Part shown: one piece after another, positions 16,146-25,500 of the stretch
Layout: each line of letters starts with the position of its first letter
Numbering within the stretch: the first letter of the stretch is position 1
NCBI GenBank assembly: GCA_021604825.1
Contig: BQJS01000037.1
Coordinates: 1 to 28,488, forward strand
Length of the DNA stretch: 28,488 bases
Source: Phycisphaerae bacterium
Lineage (GTDB): Bacteria; Planctomycetota; Phycisphaerae; UBA1845
Direction: 5' to 3'
Program-made: the position numbers and the translations under genes
The notes under the pieces: model-generated
The model's database searches: none
Told to the model about the DNA's origin: nothing
The model's input: only the letters and a program-made list of their open reading frames with translations

Positions 16146-18203
16146 TCAGCGAGATTTCTTGCTTGGTGTGCCATTGATTTGCAGCACGACGCATTCGCCG
16201 GCGTCGAGTTTTGCGGTGATTCTGGTTCCACGGACGGTGATCTTTGGCGCAGTCGGGGCAATGTGCATCAGCTTTTCGACTGTCGGCCGAACACTGCCAA
16301 CTCCGGAAATCTCCGTACGTCGCGCACGGGCGTAGTCGAGGTTGGCGATCACCATCAGGATCGTGCCGGCTGCATTTAACCTATAGGCAATGCAAATAAT
16401 GTGTCGTGCGTTTCCGTTAACGATTGGTTCGAGCGATGCCTTGGGATTGGTGAGGGTTTTGAGAAACCTCCTGCGAAGAGCGGTTGCGGTTTCGATTGTG
16501 TCGCACATTGCACCGGCTCCTCGATTGGTCCAATGCAGAATGGCCCTGTCGAAGAACGCCAGCTTGCCATGGTATGGGTCGCTCTTCGGTAGCGCGAATT
16601 GATCTTTGGCGTTTGCATCCAGCCCAAGGTTATGCGGTTGTCGTTCGTACACTTCTGCGCCACTGTTGATCATGGGTACGCTGTTGGGAAGCAAGCAGTT
16701 CAGGACGGCCATCTGCGTTGCGTACTTACGCCCACCTGTTCGCGTGACCGCACGCGGCGTGTCGGGAGATTCTGCCGACGCAAACACTGGGAGTTTCAAC
16801 GGCGCGATCTTCTCGATCATTTCGTGCAACTTGCCTTGTTGCGCTCGCGGTTGCATCCACCAACTCGGTCCGATCATCAGGTTGTAGCCAGTCGCCTTTG
16901 CTTTGGCGTGATTTTCAGTGCCGAGGTCTTCCGCCACGAAGCAGAAATCCGGATCGCGTTCGCGCGGTTTTTGCAGGATGCGGGCTTCGAGTTCGCGCGG
17001 GAGGGCGTGGGCCATGTCGATGCGGGCACCGTCGATGCCGAATTTCTGATAGAACGGGATGATGTTGGCCAGCTTGTTCCAAAGCGTGCGGTGCGGCTTT
17101 TTGCCTTGAAATATGCTGGATTTGGCGACATCGAAGTGAAGGTATGGCGGCTGATCGGCCGGATTGGGCAGGTACTTCTTAGATTCGGTCGGGTGGTCGG
17201 CGTATAGGCGAAGGTACGTCACGTCGGTCCATGGTGGCTGGGGATCGTTGATGACGTCGGTGTATCCGGGTGTGGTGGTGACGCCGAAGGTTTGGGCGAT
17301 GCGGCCAATAAGGTCGCTCTTGGGTTGAGCTTTTTCGCGAGCGACAAATTTCCGCCATTGCTGCGGATGTGTTTTTCTCGGGTCAAATCGAAAGCGTTTG
17401 AGATGGCGATTGGCTGCTGGCGAATTGTAAATGTCGCCGAGTTGGTTGGGGCTTGGGTTTTGGTATTCGACGCCATCGATGTACGGCGCGGCGAAACGTT
17501 TGTCGCAGCGCCGGTCAATCCAGTAGAACCACTCGGGGTGGTCGAGAATCCAAACGTGGTCGCGGGCCACCGTGCGCGGGGCAAAGTCGATCAGCACGCG
17601 GATGCCCAGCCGATGGGCGCATTCGACGAGCAGGTGAAACTGATCGTTGATGTCGCCGACGAGCGGGCCAAGCGTGACGTCGTCCTGCGATGGGTCGAGT
17701 TGAAGAAACGCCTGCGTTGCGTACGGGCAACCGAGTTCACCTTTCCGATAGGCGCTACTGACTTTGGACACGGGCAGCAGATACAGTGCGTCAACGCCGA
17801 GGCGTTTGATGTGCGGCAAGAGCAGAATCGTCTTACAGAATGAACCCATGTCGTGGAACGGTTTCGCACCGAGCGTGCCGTCGCCGTCGTGACCCCAAGC
17901 CGTCGCCGAGCGGATCAGCATGCCATAGGCAATCGACGTTCGGATCCAATCACCGCCGCGACGAGAAACCTGTTTTTCGCCTCGTCGAACTTGGGACAGG
18001 CTCTTGCCGCGAACTTTACGGGGTAGGTCTGACTGGGACTTGATCCAATCGAGCAGCGCGGAGAAATAGCGCTGCGGATCGACAGCGCATTCGCGACCCA
18101 CCACTTCGACGGGGCCATCGTAACCCCAGCAATTCCAAAGCTTGGGAATGCGATACGATGGATCGCCAGCTTCCTTGCGGCGAGCGGTGAGTCGATTCTT
18201 CAT
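16146..18203 (-). CDS. GH13 maltosyltransferase-like enzyme (Thermotoga MTase type)
   Basis: Alpha-amylase-family enzyme, 685 residues, probably cytoplasmic. From memory, its middle and C-terminal parts resemble the Thermotoga maritima maltosyltransferase closely: a DFxPRTxARD block, an INDPQPxWxDVTxLRLY block, a FGIDGARIDMAHALP block and a Q-P-x-NLGLD block. The family moves maltosyl units between alpha-1,4-glucans. The nucleophile should be D396 (GARIDMAH) and the acid/base E425 (FVAEDLG). There is no signal peptide. The ATG at 18203 is preferred; an in-frame TTG at 18239 would overlap the upstream stop. The ribosome site is weak. The upstream gene ends 32 bases away on the same strand, so co-transcription is likely. 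Another possibility is a related glucanotransferase; substrate specificity is inferred from family resemblance only. Confidence 0.85.
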   Translation of the reverse strand: MKNRLTARRKEAGDPSYRIPKLWNCWGYDGPVEVVGRECAVDPQRYFSALLDWIKSQSDLPRKVRGKSLSQVRRGEKQVSRRGGDWIRTSIAYGMLIRSATAWGHDGDGTLGAKPFHDMGSFCKTILLLPHIKRLGVDALYLLPVSKVSSAYRKGELGCPYATQAFLQLDPSQDDVTLGPLVGDINDQFHLLVECAHRLGIRVLIDFAPRTVARDHVWILDHPEWFYWIDRRCDKRFAAPYIDGVEYQNPSPNQLGDIYNSPAANRHLKRFRFDPRKTHPQQWRKFVAREKAQPKSDLIGRIAQTFGVTTTPGYTDVINDPQPPWTDVTYLRLYADHPTESKKYLPNPADQPPYLHFDVAKSSIFQGKKPHRTLWNKLANIIPFYQKFGIDGARIDMAHALPRELEARILQKPRERDPDFCFVAEDLGTENHAKAKATGYNLMIGPSWWMQPRAQQGKLHEMIEKIAPLKLPVFASAESPDTPRAVTRTGGRKYATQMAVLNCLLPNSVPMINSGAEVYERQPHNLGLDANAKDQFALPKSDPYHGKLAFFDRAILHWTNRGAGAMCDTIETATALRRRFLKTLTNPKASLEPIVNGNARHIICIAYRLNAAGTILMVIANLDYARARRTEISGVGSVRPTVEKLMHIAPTAPKITVRGTRITAKLDAGECVVLQINGTPSKKSR

Positions 18204-18235
18204 GGTGCGATTTTTCCGAGTGGGCCTCGCCAGCG

Positions 18236-19012
18236 TCAATCCTTGACCGGTTTGCGGATGGCATCTCGAACGAAGGCCGTGATCTTGGCTTCGATCCCGT
18301 CGACCTTGCCGAACATGTTGGTGCCGTGGATACGCCCCGATTCGACGATCTCGCCGGTGGCGTTGTCAGCCGACTTGGAGAGGGTGTCGGTGGCTTTGCG
18401 TTCGTCCTCGGTGGCGAGTAGCAAGATGGGGCGCGATCCGGTCTTGAGAATGTGCTCGGTCGAATCGACGCCGAGATACTTGGTCCCGGGCGTCATGCAC
18501 ACGATGGCGTCGACGGATGCTTCGCGGGCCATCGTATCGATCGCGACGCTGCATCCGACGCTGGCCCCGACCAGAACAAGCATTTCCTGGTCGACATTGG
18601 GCTGAGTTCGCACCCATTTGATCGCGGCTTGCACGTCTTTGTGCATATCGTTGAAAAGTTTCGGATCGCGCTGGTTGACGCGGTCGGCGAGTTTCATGCT
18701 TGCAGGTTCGGTGCTTTGACCATGACCGCGCATGTCGATGGCCAGGACGGCGAAACCGGCTTCGTGCAATGGCTCTACAAGCGGTGCCCAAGTTGTTCGA
18801 TCGTGCTTGTACATGTGCAGCAAGATGGCGACAGGTGAAATCGCTCTGCCTGTTGGCGGATAGTAATCGCCAATGATGGTGATGCCGTCATCGGTCTTGA
18901 ATTCGGTTTGCTTCTTCTGCAATTCGTTTGGCGATTCTGCTTGCGACTGAATCGCGCAGGATGAAAGCGTCAGGAAGCCCGCCAGGACCAACGTTGTCAT
19001 GCGACGTGCCAT
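18236..19012 (-). CDS. Alpha/beta-hydrolase lipoprotein (dienelactone hydrolase/esterase-like)
   Basis: Predicted 258-residue lipid-anchored hydrolase. The signal sequence ends in the lipobox L16-S17-S18-C19. The alpha/beta-hydrolase fold shows an oxyanion-side segment LLHMYKHDR, a DMRGHGQS turn, the nucleophile elbow GASVGCS with S151, a probable acid D203 (ATEDERK) and the histidine H229 (GRIHGTN). This set matches esterases, lipases and peptidases of the superfamily; the substrate cannot be read. GGAG lies seven bases before the ATG. The gene leads a two-gene unit with the maltosyltransferase-like enzyme, though a lipoprotein and a probably cytoplasmic glucan enzyme need not share a pathway. 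The divergent spacer with the lipoprotein gene at 19226 should hold its promoter. Confidence 0.82.
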   Translation of the reverse strand: MARRMTTLVLAGFLTLSSCAIQSQAESPNELQKKQTEFKTDDGITIIGDYYPPTGRAISPVAILLHMYKHDRTTWAPLVEPLHEAGFAVLAIDMRGHGQSTEPASMKLADRVNQRDPKLFNDMHKDVQAAIKWVRTQPNVDQEMLVLVGASVGCSVAIDTMAREASVDAIVCMTPGTKYLGVDSTEHILKTGSRPILLLATEDERKATDTLSKSADNATGEIVESGRIHGTNMFGKVDGIEAKITAFVRDAIRKPVKD

Positions 19013-19126
19013 GTCTTTTCTCCAAATTGCGTCACGCGGTCTCGAACGTCCACGCCGTCTGAATCATAATCGCAAATGCGTTCGCGTCCTAATCGCCTAA
19101 GGGACTCCGCCGGTTCATAGCAACGC

Positions 19127-19156
19127 GCCATCCTTTGCGGAAAATGCACGGATGGC
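19127..19156. repeat. Inverted repeat in divergent promoter region
   Basis: GCCATCC (19127-19133) and GGATGGC (19150-19156) are perfect 7-base arms separated by 16 bases, lying in the 213-base divergent spacer about 70 bases before the lipoprotein start at 19226. It could be an operator or a leader hairpin; no T-run follows, so it is not a terminator. Confidence 0.35.
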
Positions 19157-19225
19157 ATACGATCAAATAGAGTTTGTGGATAGAAAAAACATCGAATGCT
19201 CGTCCAAGGAAGGCGTTAGATTTTC

Positions 19226-20476
19226 ATGAAATACATGCGCTCGACTCGTCTCCGTGTCGGAATTCTGCTCGTCGTTGGTGCGTTGATACCCGGATGCCAA
19301 TTCGGCCCAAACGCCTTAAAAATAGGTCAATCGGAGTACAGCGACGCGCTTCGGGTGGCCACTTCCGAACAGATGCTGGTGAACCTGGTGCGGATGCGCT
19401 ATCGGGATCTTCCTGTTTTTCTGGGGGTCACGAGCATCGCGACTCAGTTTCAATTTGATCAAAGCGGTGAGGCTGTCGGCACCTTGAATGAGAACGTCGG
19501 CACTGCGGACAGTCTCAATCCCAACGTGCTGCGACTGTCGGGGCGGCTTGGCTATTCGGAGAAGCCGACGATCACTTATTCGTTGCTTGGTGGCGAAGCG
19601 TTTCTGCGCCGCATGTTGATGCCGATTTCGGTCGAAAACATTTCGTTGTTAGCCGAGTCGGGATGGCGGGCGGATCGTGTGCTGCGTTTGTCAGTCGAAG
19701 CGCTGAACGGATTGCCCAACGCGCCGACCGCGTCGGGACCAACACCGGGGCGTGTCCCGGAGTATGAATCGTTTGCCGAAGTCATGGGCTTGATCAAGGA
19801 CATGCGTGCTTCAGGTGCGATGGGGATCACGTTTATCCCGCGACGTCAACAGATATCGTTTGACCTTCCGCGCGAAAAGGTGTCGAGTGGCGATCTGATA
19901 TCGGCGGCCAAGTCGGGCGTCGGATTCGCGTCTGAGAATGGTGATGATCGTGCCAGGCTTGTGACGATGCGGCGCGTGCTGGTGATGCAATTGAATGAAT
20001 CGCCATCGGGGCAGGACGTACGCAGGCGGTTTAGAGATTTGCTTTCGCTCGAAGGGAATCGACGTGAGTACGACATCGTTGACGAAGTGGAACTTGCCGA
20101 TGGTCGCAACGGGCGGGACGTCAAAGACAAGATCGGGCTCGACACCCGCTCGCTCATGGGGGTCCTCTACTTTCTTTCGCAGAGCGTGGATGTGCCTGAA
20201 GATCACATAGAAGATGGCGTCGCCACCCAGACGCGTCGGGCTGACGGGAGTGCGTTCGATTGGTCTGAGGTCTTGGACGACCTGTTCCATGTGCATACCA
20301 GCCGGTTCAAGCCGAAGGGGGCGGCTGTCGCCGTGAAGCACCGGGGGCGGTGGTTCTATATTCGGGATGACGATGAGGATTCAAAGTCGACGTTTTCGCT
20401 GCTGGGGCAGTTATTCATGCTGCAAACGGGTGAAGTGACCAAGACGGACCCGGTCCTGACTTTACCGGTCGGATGA
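19226..20476 (+). CDS. Conserved lipoprotein of unknown function
   Basis: Predicted 416-residue envelope lipoprotein. The signal sequence (RVGILLVVGALIPGC) ends at C24; proline at the -2 position makes the lipobox slightly unusual. The body begins with a segment NALKIGQSEYSDAL and a conserved-looking block with EQMLVNLVRMRYRDLPVFL and a later ITYSLLGGEAFLRRML. This combination recalls a family of uncharacterised proteins found in several Gram-negative groups, but I know of no assigned role. The rest is soluble, mixed alpha/beta, with a charged DDDEDSK stretch near the C-terminus. AAGGAAGG lies 12 bases before the ATG at 19226; a second ATG at 19235 is also possible. It is not linked to the next gene by overlap (136-base gap). 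Confidence 0.8.
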   Translation: MKYMRSTRLRVGILLVVGALIPGCQFGPNALKIGQSEYSDALRVATSEQMLVNLVRMRYRDLPVFLGVTSIATQFQFDQSGEAVGTLNENVGTADSLNPNVLRLSGRLGYSEKPTITYSLLGGEAFLRRMLMPISVENISLLAESGWRADRVLRLSVEALNGLPNAPTASGPTPGRVPEYESFAEVMGLIKDMRASGAMGITFIPRRQQISFDLPREKVSSGDLISAAKSGVGFASENGDDRARLVTMRRVLVMQLNESPSGQDVRRRFRDLLSLEGNRREYDIVDEVELADGRNGRDVKDKIGLDTRSLMGVLYFLSQSVDVPEDHIEDGVATQTRRADGSAFDWSEVLDDLFHVHTSRFKPKGAAVAVKHRGRWFYIRDDDEDSKSTFSLLGQLFMLQTGEVTKTDPVLTLPVG

Positions 20477-20522
20477 CGGTTTTGGGGGCTGTTGGCAGGT
20501 CCATTGCAGGTGTGAATCAACA

Positions 20523-20554
20523 CGCTAAACTGCCGAGTCGCCAGTCGGTTAGCG
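20523..20554 (+). other. Candidate hairpin in leader of Clp_N gene
   Basis: CGCTAA (20523-20528) plus CCGA (20533-20536) can pair with TCGGTTAGCG (20545-20554), leaving a 4-base bulge and an 8-base loop. It lies about 60 bases before the start codon at 20613 with no T-run, so it may be an RNA leader structure rather than a terminator, or chance. Confidence 0.3.
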
Positions 20555-20612
20555 GGTGTATCGGTGATCAATTCTCGGCTGGGGTAAGAATCCAAGAAAG
20601 TGAGAATCAGTC

Positions 20613-21329
20613 ATGCAAGAGAGATTTTCTGACCGGGCACGCCACGCGATGGCACTGGCGAACCAAGAGGCAGGCCGGCTCAAACACGGCTATCTTTCTC
20701 CCGCGCACATCATGCTCGGGATTATCGGTGAAGGCCATTGTGTCGCGACGGAGGCGTTGCGTGTTCTCGACGTGGATCTCGAAAAGGTCCGTGGCGAAGT
20801 GGCACAAGAACTGGGCGAAGGTGATGGAACAGGCGGCATCGGATTCCGGGCGCAGACCCAGGGAACCAAAGATGTCATCGCGTTGGCCGTCAAAGAAGCG
20901 CGGACACTTGGGCACAAATACATCGGTACAGAACACCTGATGCTTGGGTTGCTTGGCTATGAAGACGGCATTCCCGCCAAGGTGCTTCACCAGCAGGGCG
21001 TTGAGTCGTCCCCTCTTCGTGAGAAGGTACTGGGCATGTTGCGGTCGAGCGTTGACGATTCGCACGACTTGGCCCACTCACGCCATGGCGAGTTTGAATG
21101 GCTGCACCAGCAGGAATTGTCGAAGGCGTTTCGTTCGCCGATGTTCTGGCACACGCTCGTGCTAGCCGTTGATTCCGCCAACCGGTTGGGTGCAGGCGAA
21201 ATCGAACCGCAGCATCTGTTGATCGCGCTTTTGCGTGATGAAAAGTCCGACGTGGCGAAGGCTCTCAACGACAAGGGCGTGACGGCTGACTGGGCCCGCC
21301 AGACCTTCGGCGCCGGTGCGAAGGGTTGA
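20613..21329 (+). CDS. Stand-alone Clp N-terminal (Clp_N) repeat protein
   Basis: Predicted 238-residue cytoplasmic protein made of Clp_N repeats with no ATPase. Repeat 1 is about residues 4-65 (FSDRARHAMALANQEAG ... AHIMLGII), repeat 2 about 83-148 (VIALAVKEARTLGHKYIG ... EHLMLGLL), and a third, more diverged copy about 177-235 (LVLAVDSANRLGAGEIE ... QHLLIALL). In ClpA and ClpC this domain receives adaptors and substrates and sits before the AAA+ rings; here no Walker motif follows and the gene ends with its own stop. It could act as an adaptor, a sink for adaptors, or a binder of modified proteins, as free Clp_N proteins in other bacteria are suspected to do. The ribosome site is weak (GTGAG near 20599). 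No clpC, clpP or mcsB neighbour is present in the window. Confidence 0.85.
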   Translation: MQERFSDRARHAMALANQEAGRLKHGYLSPAHIMLGIIGEGHCVATEALRVLDVDLEKVRGEVAQELGEGDGTGGIGFRAQTQGTKDVIALAVKEARTLGHKYIGTEHLMLGLLGYEDGIPAKVLHQQGVESSPLREKVLGMLRSSVDDSHDLAHSRHGEFEWLHQQELSKAFRSPMFWHTLVLAVDSANRLGAGEIEPQHLLIALLRDEKSDVAKALNDKGVTADWARQTFGAGAKG

Positions 21330-21375
21330 ACCCGATGCCCGTTGAAAGCGCTGTGTTTGACCTTTTCTATTGCGT

Positions 21376-22257
21376 CTAGTCAAAGACGACGTATCGTGTG
21401 TGCGGCGCGACGAAGCCAGCGAATTGATCGCGCACGCAGTCATATCGAGGTTCATCCCACGAATCATCAAAGTGGTAGAGGTATGTCTTCTTCCGGACAT
21501 CCTCGGGCATCTCTTGCAGTTGACTAAGCAGGGCGTGAACCGGGTCGGGCTGTTCGTATAGTTGCACATCATGAAATATGATTTTCGATTGACGAAGCAT
21601 GGATTCGTATGCTTTGAAATCGTATTTCGTATCGCCCGAGAAAAACGCCGCTTCGCTTGATTCGGCGTCGGTTAGAAACAAGCCGAGGCTCGGCCAATCG
21701 TACTTGCGATGTACGCTGAGGTGGTCCGTCGAAAAGATTGAGAACCTGTATTTCTCAAGCACATCGAAACCACATCCCGCAGCGTCTTCCTTTGACAACG
21801 CGTGCACGTCAAAATAGTCATCGAGCGTAGCACTTTTGTCTTTGAGGATTCCCAACCCACCCTTCAAAGACTGATCCCAAAGATTCTTTAAGATGTCTGC
21901 GCTGCTGATTAGTTGTGGTCGGTACCCCGCGTCGCCATTGGATGACGCGAATAAGAACCGATTCGCAAAAGCCATTTCTTCCAAGCCGCCGATGTGGTCG
22001 GCGTGTTGATGTGAGACGAAAACGCGTTTGATCGACGGGAAACAAATTCGCCCATCGTCGTCGAGATACTCAAATCCATTGACGCCTTTAAGTTCGTAAA
22101 GCGCCAGCGGTCCCGTCGCCCCAAAGTCAACCAAGAGATTATCGTCAGGCGCGTCTTGCGTTTCAGGACTCTTCGACCACGCTTCGATAAGGGCGTTTGA
22201 TTGGTAGTTTCGCTTGGCGAAGGCGCCGCCAACTCCTAGGAATGTGATCGTCAGCAT
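21376..22257 (-). CDS. Metallo-beta-lactamase-fold hydrolase (RNase Z-like class)
   Basis: Predicted 293-residue cytoplasmic enzyme. It starts with the beta-strand and glycine turn LTITFLGVGGAF and carries the metal-binding motif H83-x-H85-x-D87-H88 (SHQHADHIGG). Further ligands are probably H in STDHLS and D in FSGDTKYD, and a C-terminal H in YLYHFDD. This layout suits phosphodiesterase members of the superfamily, including RNase Z and cyclic-nucleotide phosphodiesterases; the substrate is not determinable. The ATG at 22257 is chosen because it begins the first beta-strand and has AGGGA about seven bases upstream; an open frame extends further right to 22392 but is not domain-like. It converges with the Clp_N gene (46-base gap) and diverges from the regulator at 22773. 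Confidence 0.88.
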   Translation of the reverse strand: MLTITFLGVGGAFAKRNYQSNALIEAWSKSPETQDAPDDNLLVDFGATGPLALYELKGVNGFEYLDDDGRICFPSIKRVFVSHQHADHIGGLEEMAFANRFLFASSNGDAGYRPQLISSADILKNLWDQSLKGGLGILKDKSATLDDYFDVHALSKEDAAGCGFDVLEKYRFSIFSTDHLSVHRKYDWPSLGLFLTDAESSEAAFFSGDTKYDFKAYESMLRQSKIIFHDVQLYEQPDPVHALLSQLQEMPEDVRKKTYLYHFDDSWDEPRYDCVRDQFAGFVAPHTRYVVFD

Positions 22258-22415
22258 GTTGATTCCCTGTCGCACCCTGCCGTGAGGGCTCCGCCTTCTG
22301 CGATGATTCGATTTTAACCTGGGCAGGTGCTTGCCATTGTAATCAAAATCGGCGAACCGACGAACGCACACCGCTCTGAAATCTGCTGGCAATCGGGACT
22401 ATTGAACTGAAAATC

Positions 22416-22492
22416 ACTCACTCGGGCGTCCTCGCGTGGCCCATGTCCGGAAGGGCAGAGTCTTGCTCTGCAGCTCGAATGACCGAGCTGCC
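22416..22492. repeat. REP-like palindromic cluster
   Basis: Two adjacent perfect stems occur: GCAGAG (22455-22460) with CTCTGC (22466-22471), and GCAGCTCG (22470-22477) with CGAGCTGC (22484-22491). They share two bases, so they would compete as RNA. A GC-rich segment with the word CACTCGGGCGTCCTCGCG lies just to the left. The look is that of an extragenic palindromic repeat rather than a terminator, since a run of A, not T, follows on the + strand. Copy number in the genome is unknown. Confidence 0.5.
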
Positions 22493-22582
22493 ACAAAAAA
22501 GAACATGAAATACACGTCAAGACGGCCCCTACAGACCCCTGTGAATTGCGCATCTTAACATCGTGTCTCAACCACAGTTAAG

Positions 22583-22613
22583 TTGAAAAGCCCTCGCGCC
22601 ATATGGCGATAAT
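22583..22613 (+). promoter_or_regulatory. Candidate sigma-70-type promoter with palindrome in spacer
   Basis: TTGAAA (22583-22588) and GATAAT (22608-22613) each match consensus at five of six positions, with a spacer of 19 bases, slightly long. The perfect palindrome CGCCATATGGCG (22597-22608) fills the end of the spacer and touches the -10 box, a place where a repressor or a spacer-shortening activator could act. It points toward the response-regulator gene. Confidence 0.35.
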
Positions 22614-22772
22614 TGGGTTAAATACCCTAAAGATCGATCGTGCAGGATCCTACAAGATGGTTTTTGGGTAATTATCGGATCGGTTTCGATGCCCACTGCC
22701 GAGTCGTTCGATTCCGCTTGGCAGCCAAAATGCAAACGACATGCTCGTCCTGAACATAAAGTGATTTTCAAT

Positions 22773-23438
22773 ATGCCCCTCCCCCAGGGCGCAATTACGG
22801 TCTTGATCGTTGACGCCCGCGCCCTGCTGCGTGACGGTCTCCGATTGTTGATCGGGGGCTGCGCTGATTTTGAGTGCGTCGGCTCGTTTGGTGATCATAG
22901 CCAAATGGTCGAGGTCGCACGCCGATTAAAGCCGGACATTGCCGTGATCAGCATCGCCGAAGATGAGGTTGATGCGATGGTGGCCGCGGCTGAACTTTGC
23001 GAAGAAGTGCCGGACACTGGTGTTGTCGCGGTTTCTCGGCGCGTTTGTGACGTCGATCTTCGTCGGGCGTTGGACGCCGGAATCCCTGGATTGGTTCATC
23101 AAGCCGGTGGGTTCGAGCAAATACGCGATGCCCTGCGGATCGTTCGCGGAGGCGGGCATTTCTATTCGGCTGAATTCATGGCCAGAATCGACCCCACCGT
23201 CACAGATTTCAAGCCAGGCAAATCCGTCAAGACGCGATCAGATTTGTTGAGTGATCGCGAAAATCAACTTCTGAGGGTGCTGGCGATCGGCAGGTCGCTG
23301 AAGACGGCGTGCGAAGAGTTGGGCATTACCTATAAGACGGCGGACAAGCAGAAAGTGAGTTTGATGAAGAAACTCGACATCCACGATCGCGTTTCTCTGG
23401 CGCGTTTTGCGATCCGGGAAGGAATTGTTGAAGCGTAG
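22773..23438 (+). CDS. NarL/LuxR-type regulator with degenerate receiver domain
   Basis: Predicted 221-residue transcription factor. Residues about 7-125 have a receiver fold (ITVLIVDARALLRDGL onward) and about 158-220 a LuxR-type helix-turn-helix (LSDRENQLLRVLAIGRS ... SLMKKLDIHDR). The receiver lacks its chemistry: the phospho-acceptor Asp position in PDIAVIS is S60, the acidic pair is D14-A15, and the conserved lysine after the GYL motif reads GLVHQ, with Gln there. It therefore probably does not work by phosphorylation. The recognition helix reads TYKTADKQKVSLM instead of the usual KTVExH pattern. The ATG at 22773 is chosen because it places the first beta-strand near residue 8; an in-frame ATG at 22689 would add 28 residues, and neither has a clear ribosome site. 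No histidine kinase gene adjoins it. Confidence 0.85.
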   Translation: MPLPQGAITVLIVDARALLRDGLRLLIGGCADFECVGSFGDHSQMVEVARRLKPDIAVISIAEDEVDAMVAAAELCEEVPDTGVVAVSRRVCDVDLRRALDAGIPGLVHQAGGFEQIRDALRIVRGGGHFYSAEFMARIDPTVTDFKPGKSVKTRSDLLSDRENQLLRVLAIGRSLKTACEELGITYKTADKQKVSLMKKLDIHDRVSLARFAIREGIVEA

Positions 23439-23535
23439 ACTTGGTTCGGTTCGCCAGCCGTATGAAGCGAATAGAGTTTGCTTGGTTCTTCAGTCTCCCA
23501 CCTTGGAAGGATGGGACACCTAATACTCCATAGGG

Positions 23536-23928
23536 CTAGGTCAATTCCAGTTGCTTCTTGCAACGGGTCATATCGTCCCGCCGCTTATCCTGATCTTCCT
23601 GCGTCGATGCCGAACGGTCTTGGACTTCTCGCAAGGCGGCTTTGACTTTTGCGGCGTCAATTTCGTCGGGCTTCATTGCGTGTTCGGTCAGGATGGTGAT
23701 CTTGTTGTCAGCCACCTCGGCGAATCCTGAATCCAGATAGAGGCGCGTGGGGTCTGGGCAGCCGTCGAGCTTCAAGATGCCGATGCCCAAACGGCACAAG
23801 AGCGGCGCTCGGCCTCGCAGGATGCCGACTTCACCGTCGTGTGCGGGAATGACGGCAGACGTTACCTGGGTGTCCAGAACGGTGCGTTCAGGCGTCAGGA
23901 CGGTGCATGAAAATGTGTTGTCAGCCAT
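23536..23928 (-). CDS. atpC: ATP synthase F1 epsilon subunit
   Basis: Subunit of the rotor stalk of F1Fo ATP synthase, linking gamma to the c-ring; in many bacteria its C-terminal helices inhibit ATP hydrolysis. The 130-residue product starts with the beta-sandwich pattern FSCTVLTPERTVLD and includes AVIPAHDGEVGILRGRAPLL, a family signature. The C-terminal half (about 87-130) is helical and strongly charged, with KRRDDMTRCKKQLE. It is the last gene of the operon, 18 bases after atpD. Downstream, toward 23438, only a weak bulged hairpin (23496-23515) without T-run is seen, so the operon terminator is unclear. Confidence 0.94.
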   Translation of the reverse strand: MADNTFSCTVLTPERTVLDTQVTSAVIPAHDGEVGILRGRAPLLCRLGIGILKLDGCPDPTRLYLDSGFAEVADNKITILTEHAMKPDEIDAAKVKAALREVQDRSASTQEDQDKRRDDMTRCKKQLELT

Positions 23929-23946
23929 GATGGGTTCGCCCGAAAA

Positions 23947-25488
<1,542 letters not shown>

Positions 25489-25500
25489 TCACCGCGACGT

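Larger units (their letters stand above)
22258..22772. other. Divergent intergenic region between hydrolase and regulator
   Basis: A 515-base spacer. It holds a REP-like hairpin cluster (about 22416-22492) and a candidate promoter reading right (22583-22613). An open frame on the minus strand across 22314-22571 reads through the hairpins and is not credible as a gene. If the regulator begins at the earlier ATG (22689), the spacer shortens to 431 bases. Confidence 0.6.

Noticed and set aside
16599..17207. 202-codon open frame on the + strand opposite the maltosyltransferase-like gene
   Set aside because: Antisense shadow of a well-supported GH13 gene, including its catalytic motifs.
22314..22571. 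85-codon open frame on the minus strand in the divergent spacer
   Set aside because: It reads through the palindromic cluster and has Cys/Arg/Ser-rich low-information sequence; more likely repeat-derived than a gene.
23496..23515. Hairpin TCCCA-CCTT / AAGG-TGGGA between the regulator and atpC, as a two-way terminator
   Set aside because: The stem has a bulge and no T-run follows in either direction, so an intrinsic terminator is not supported.
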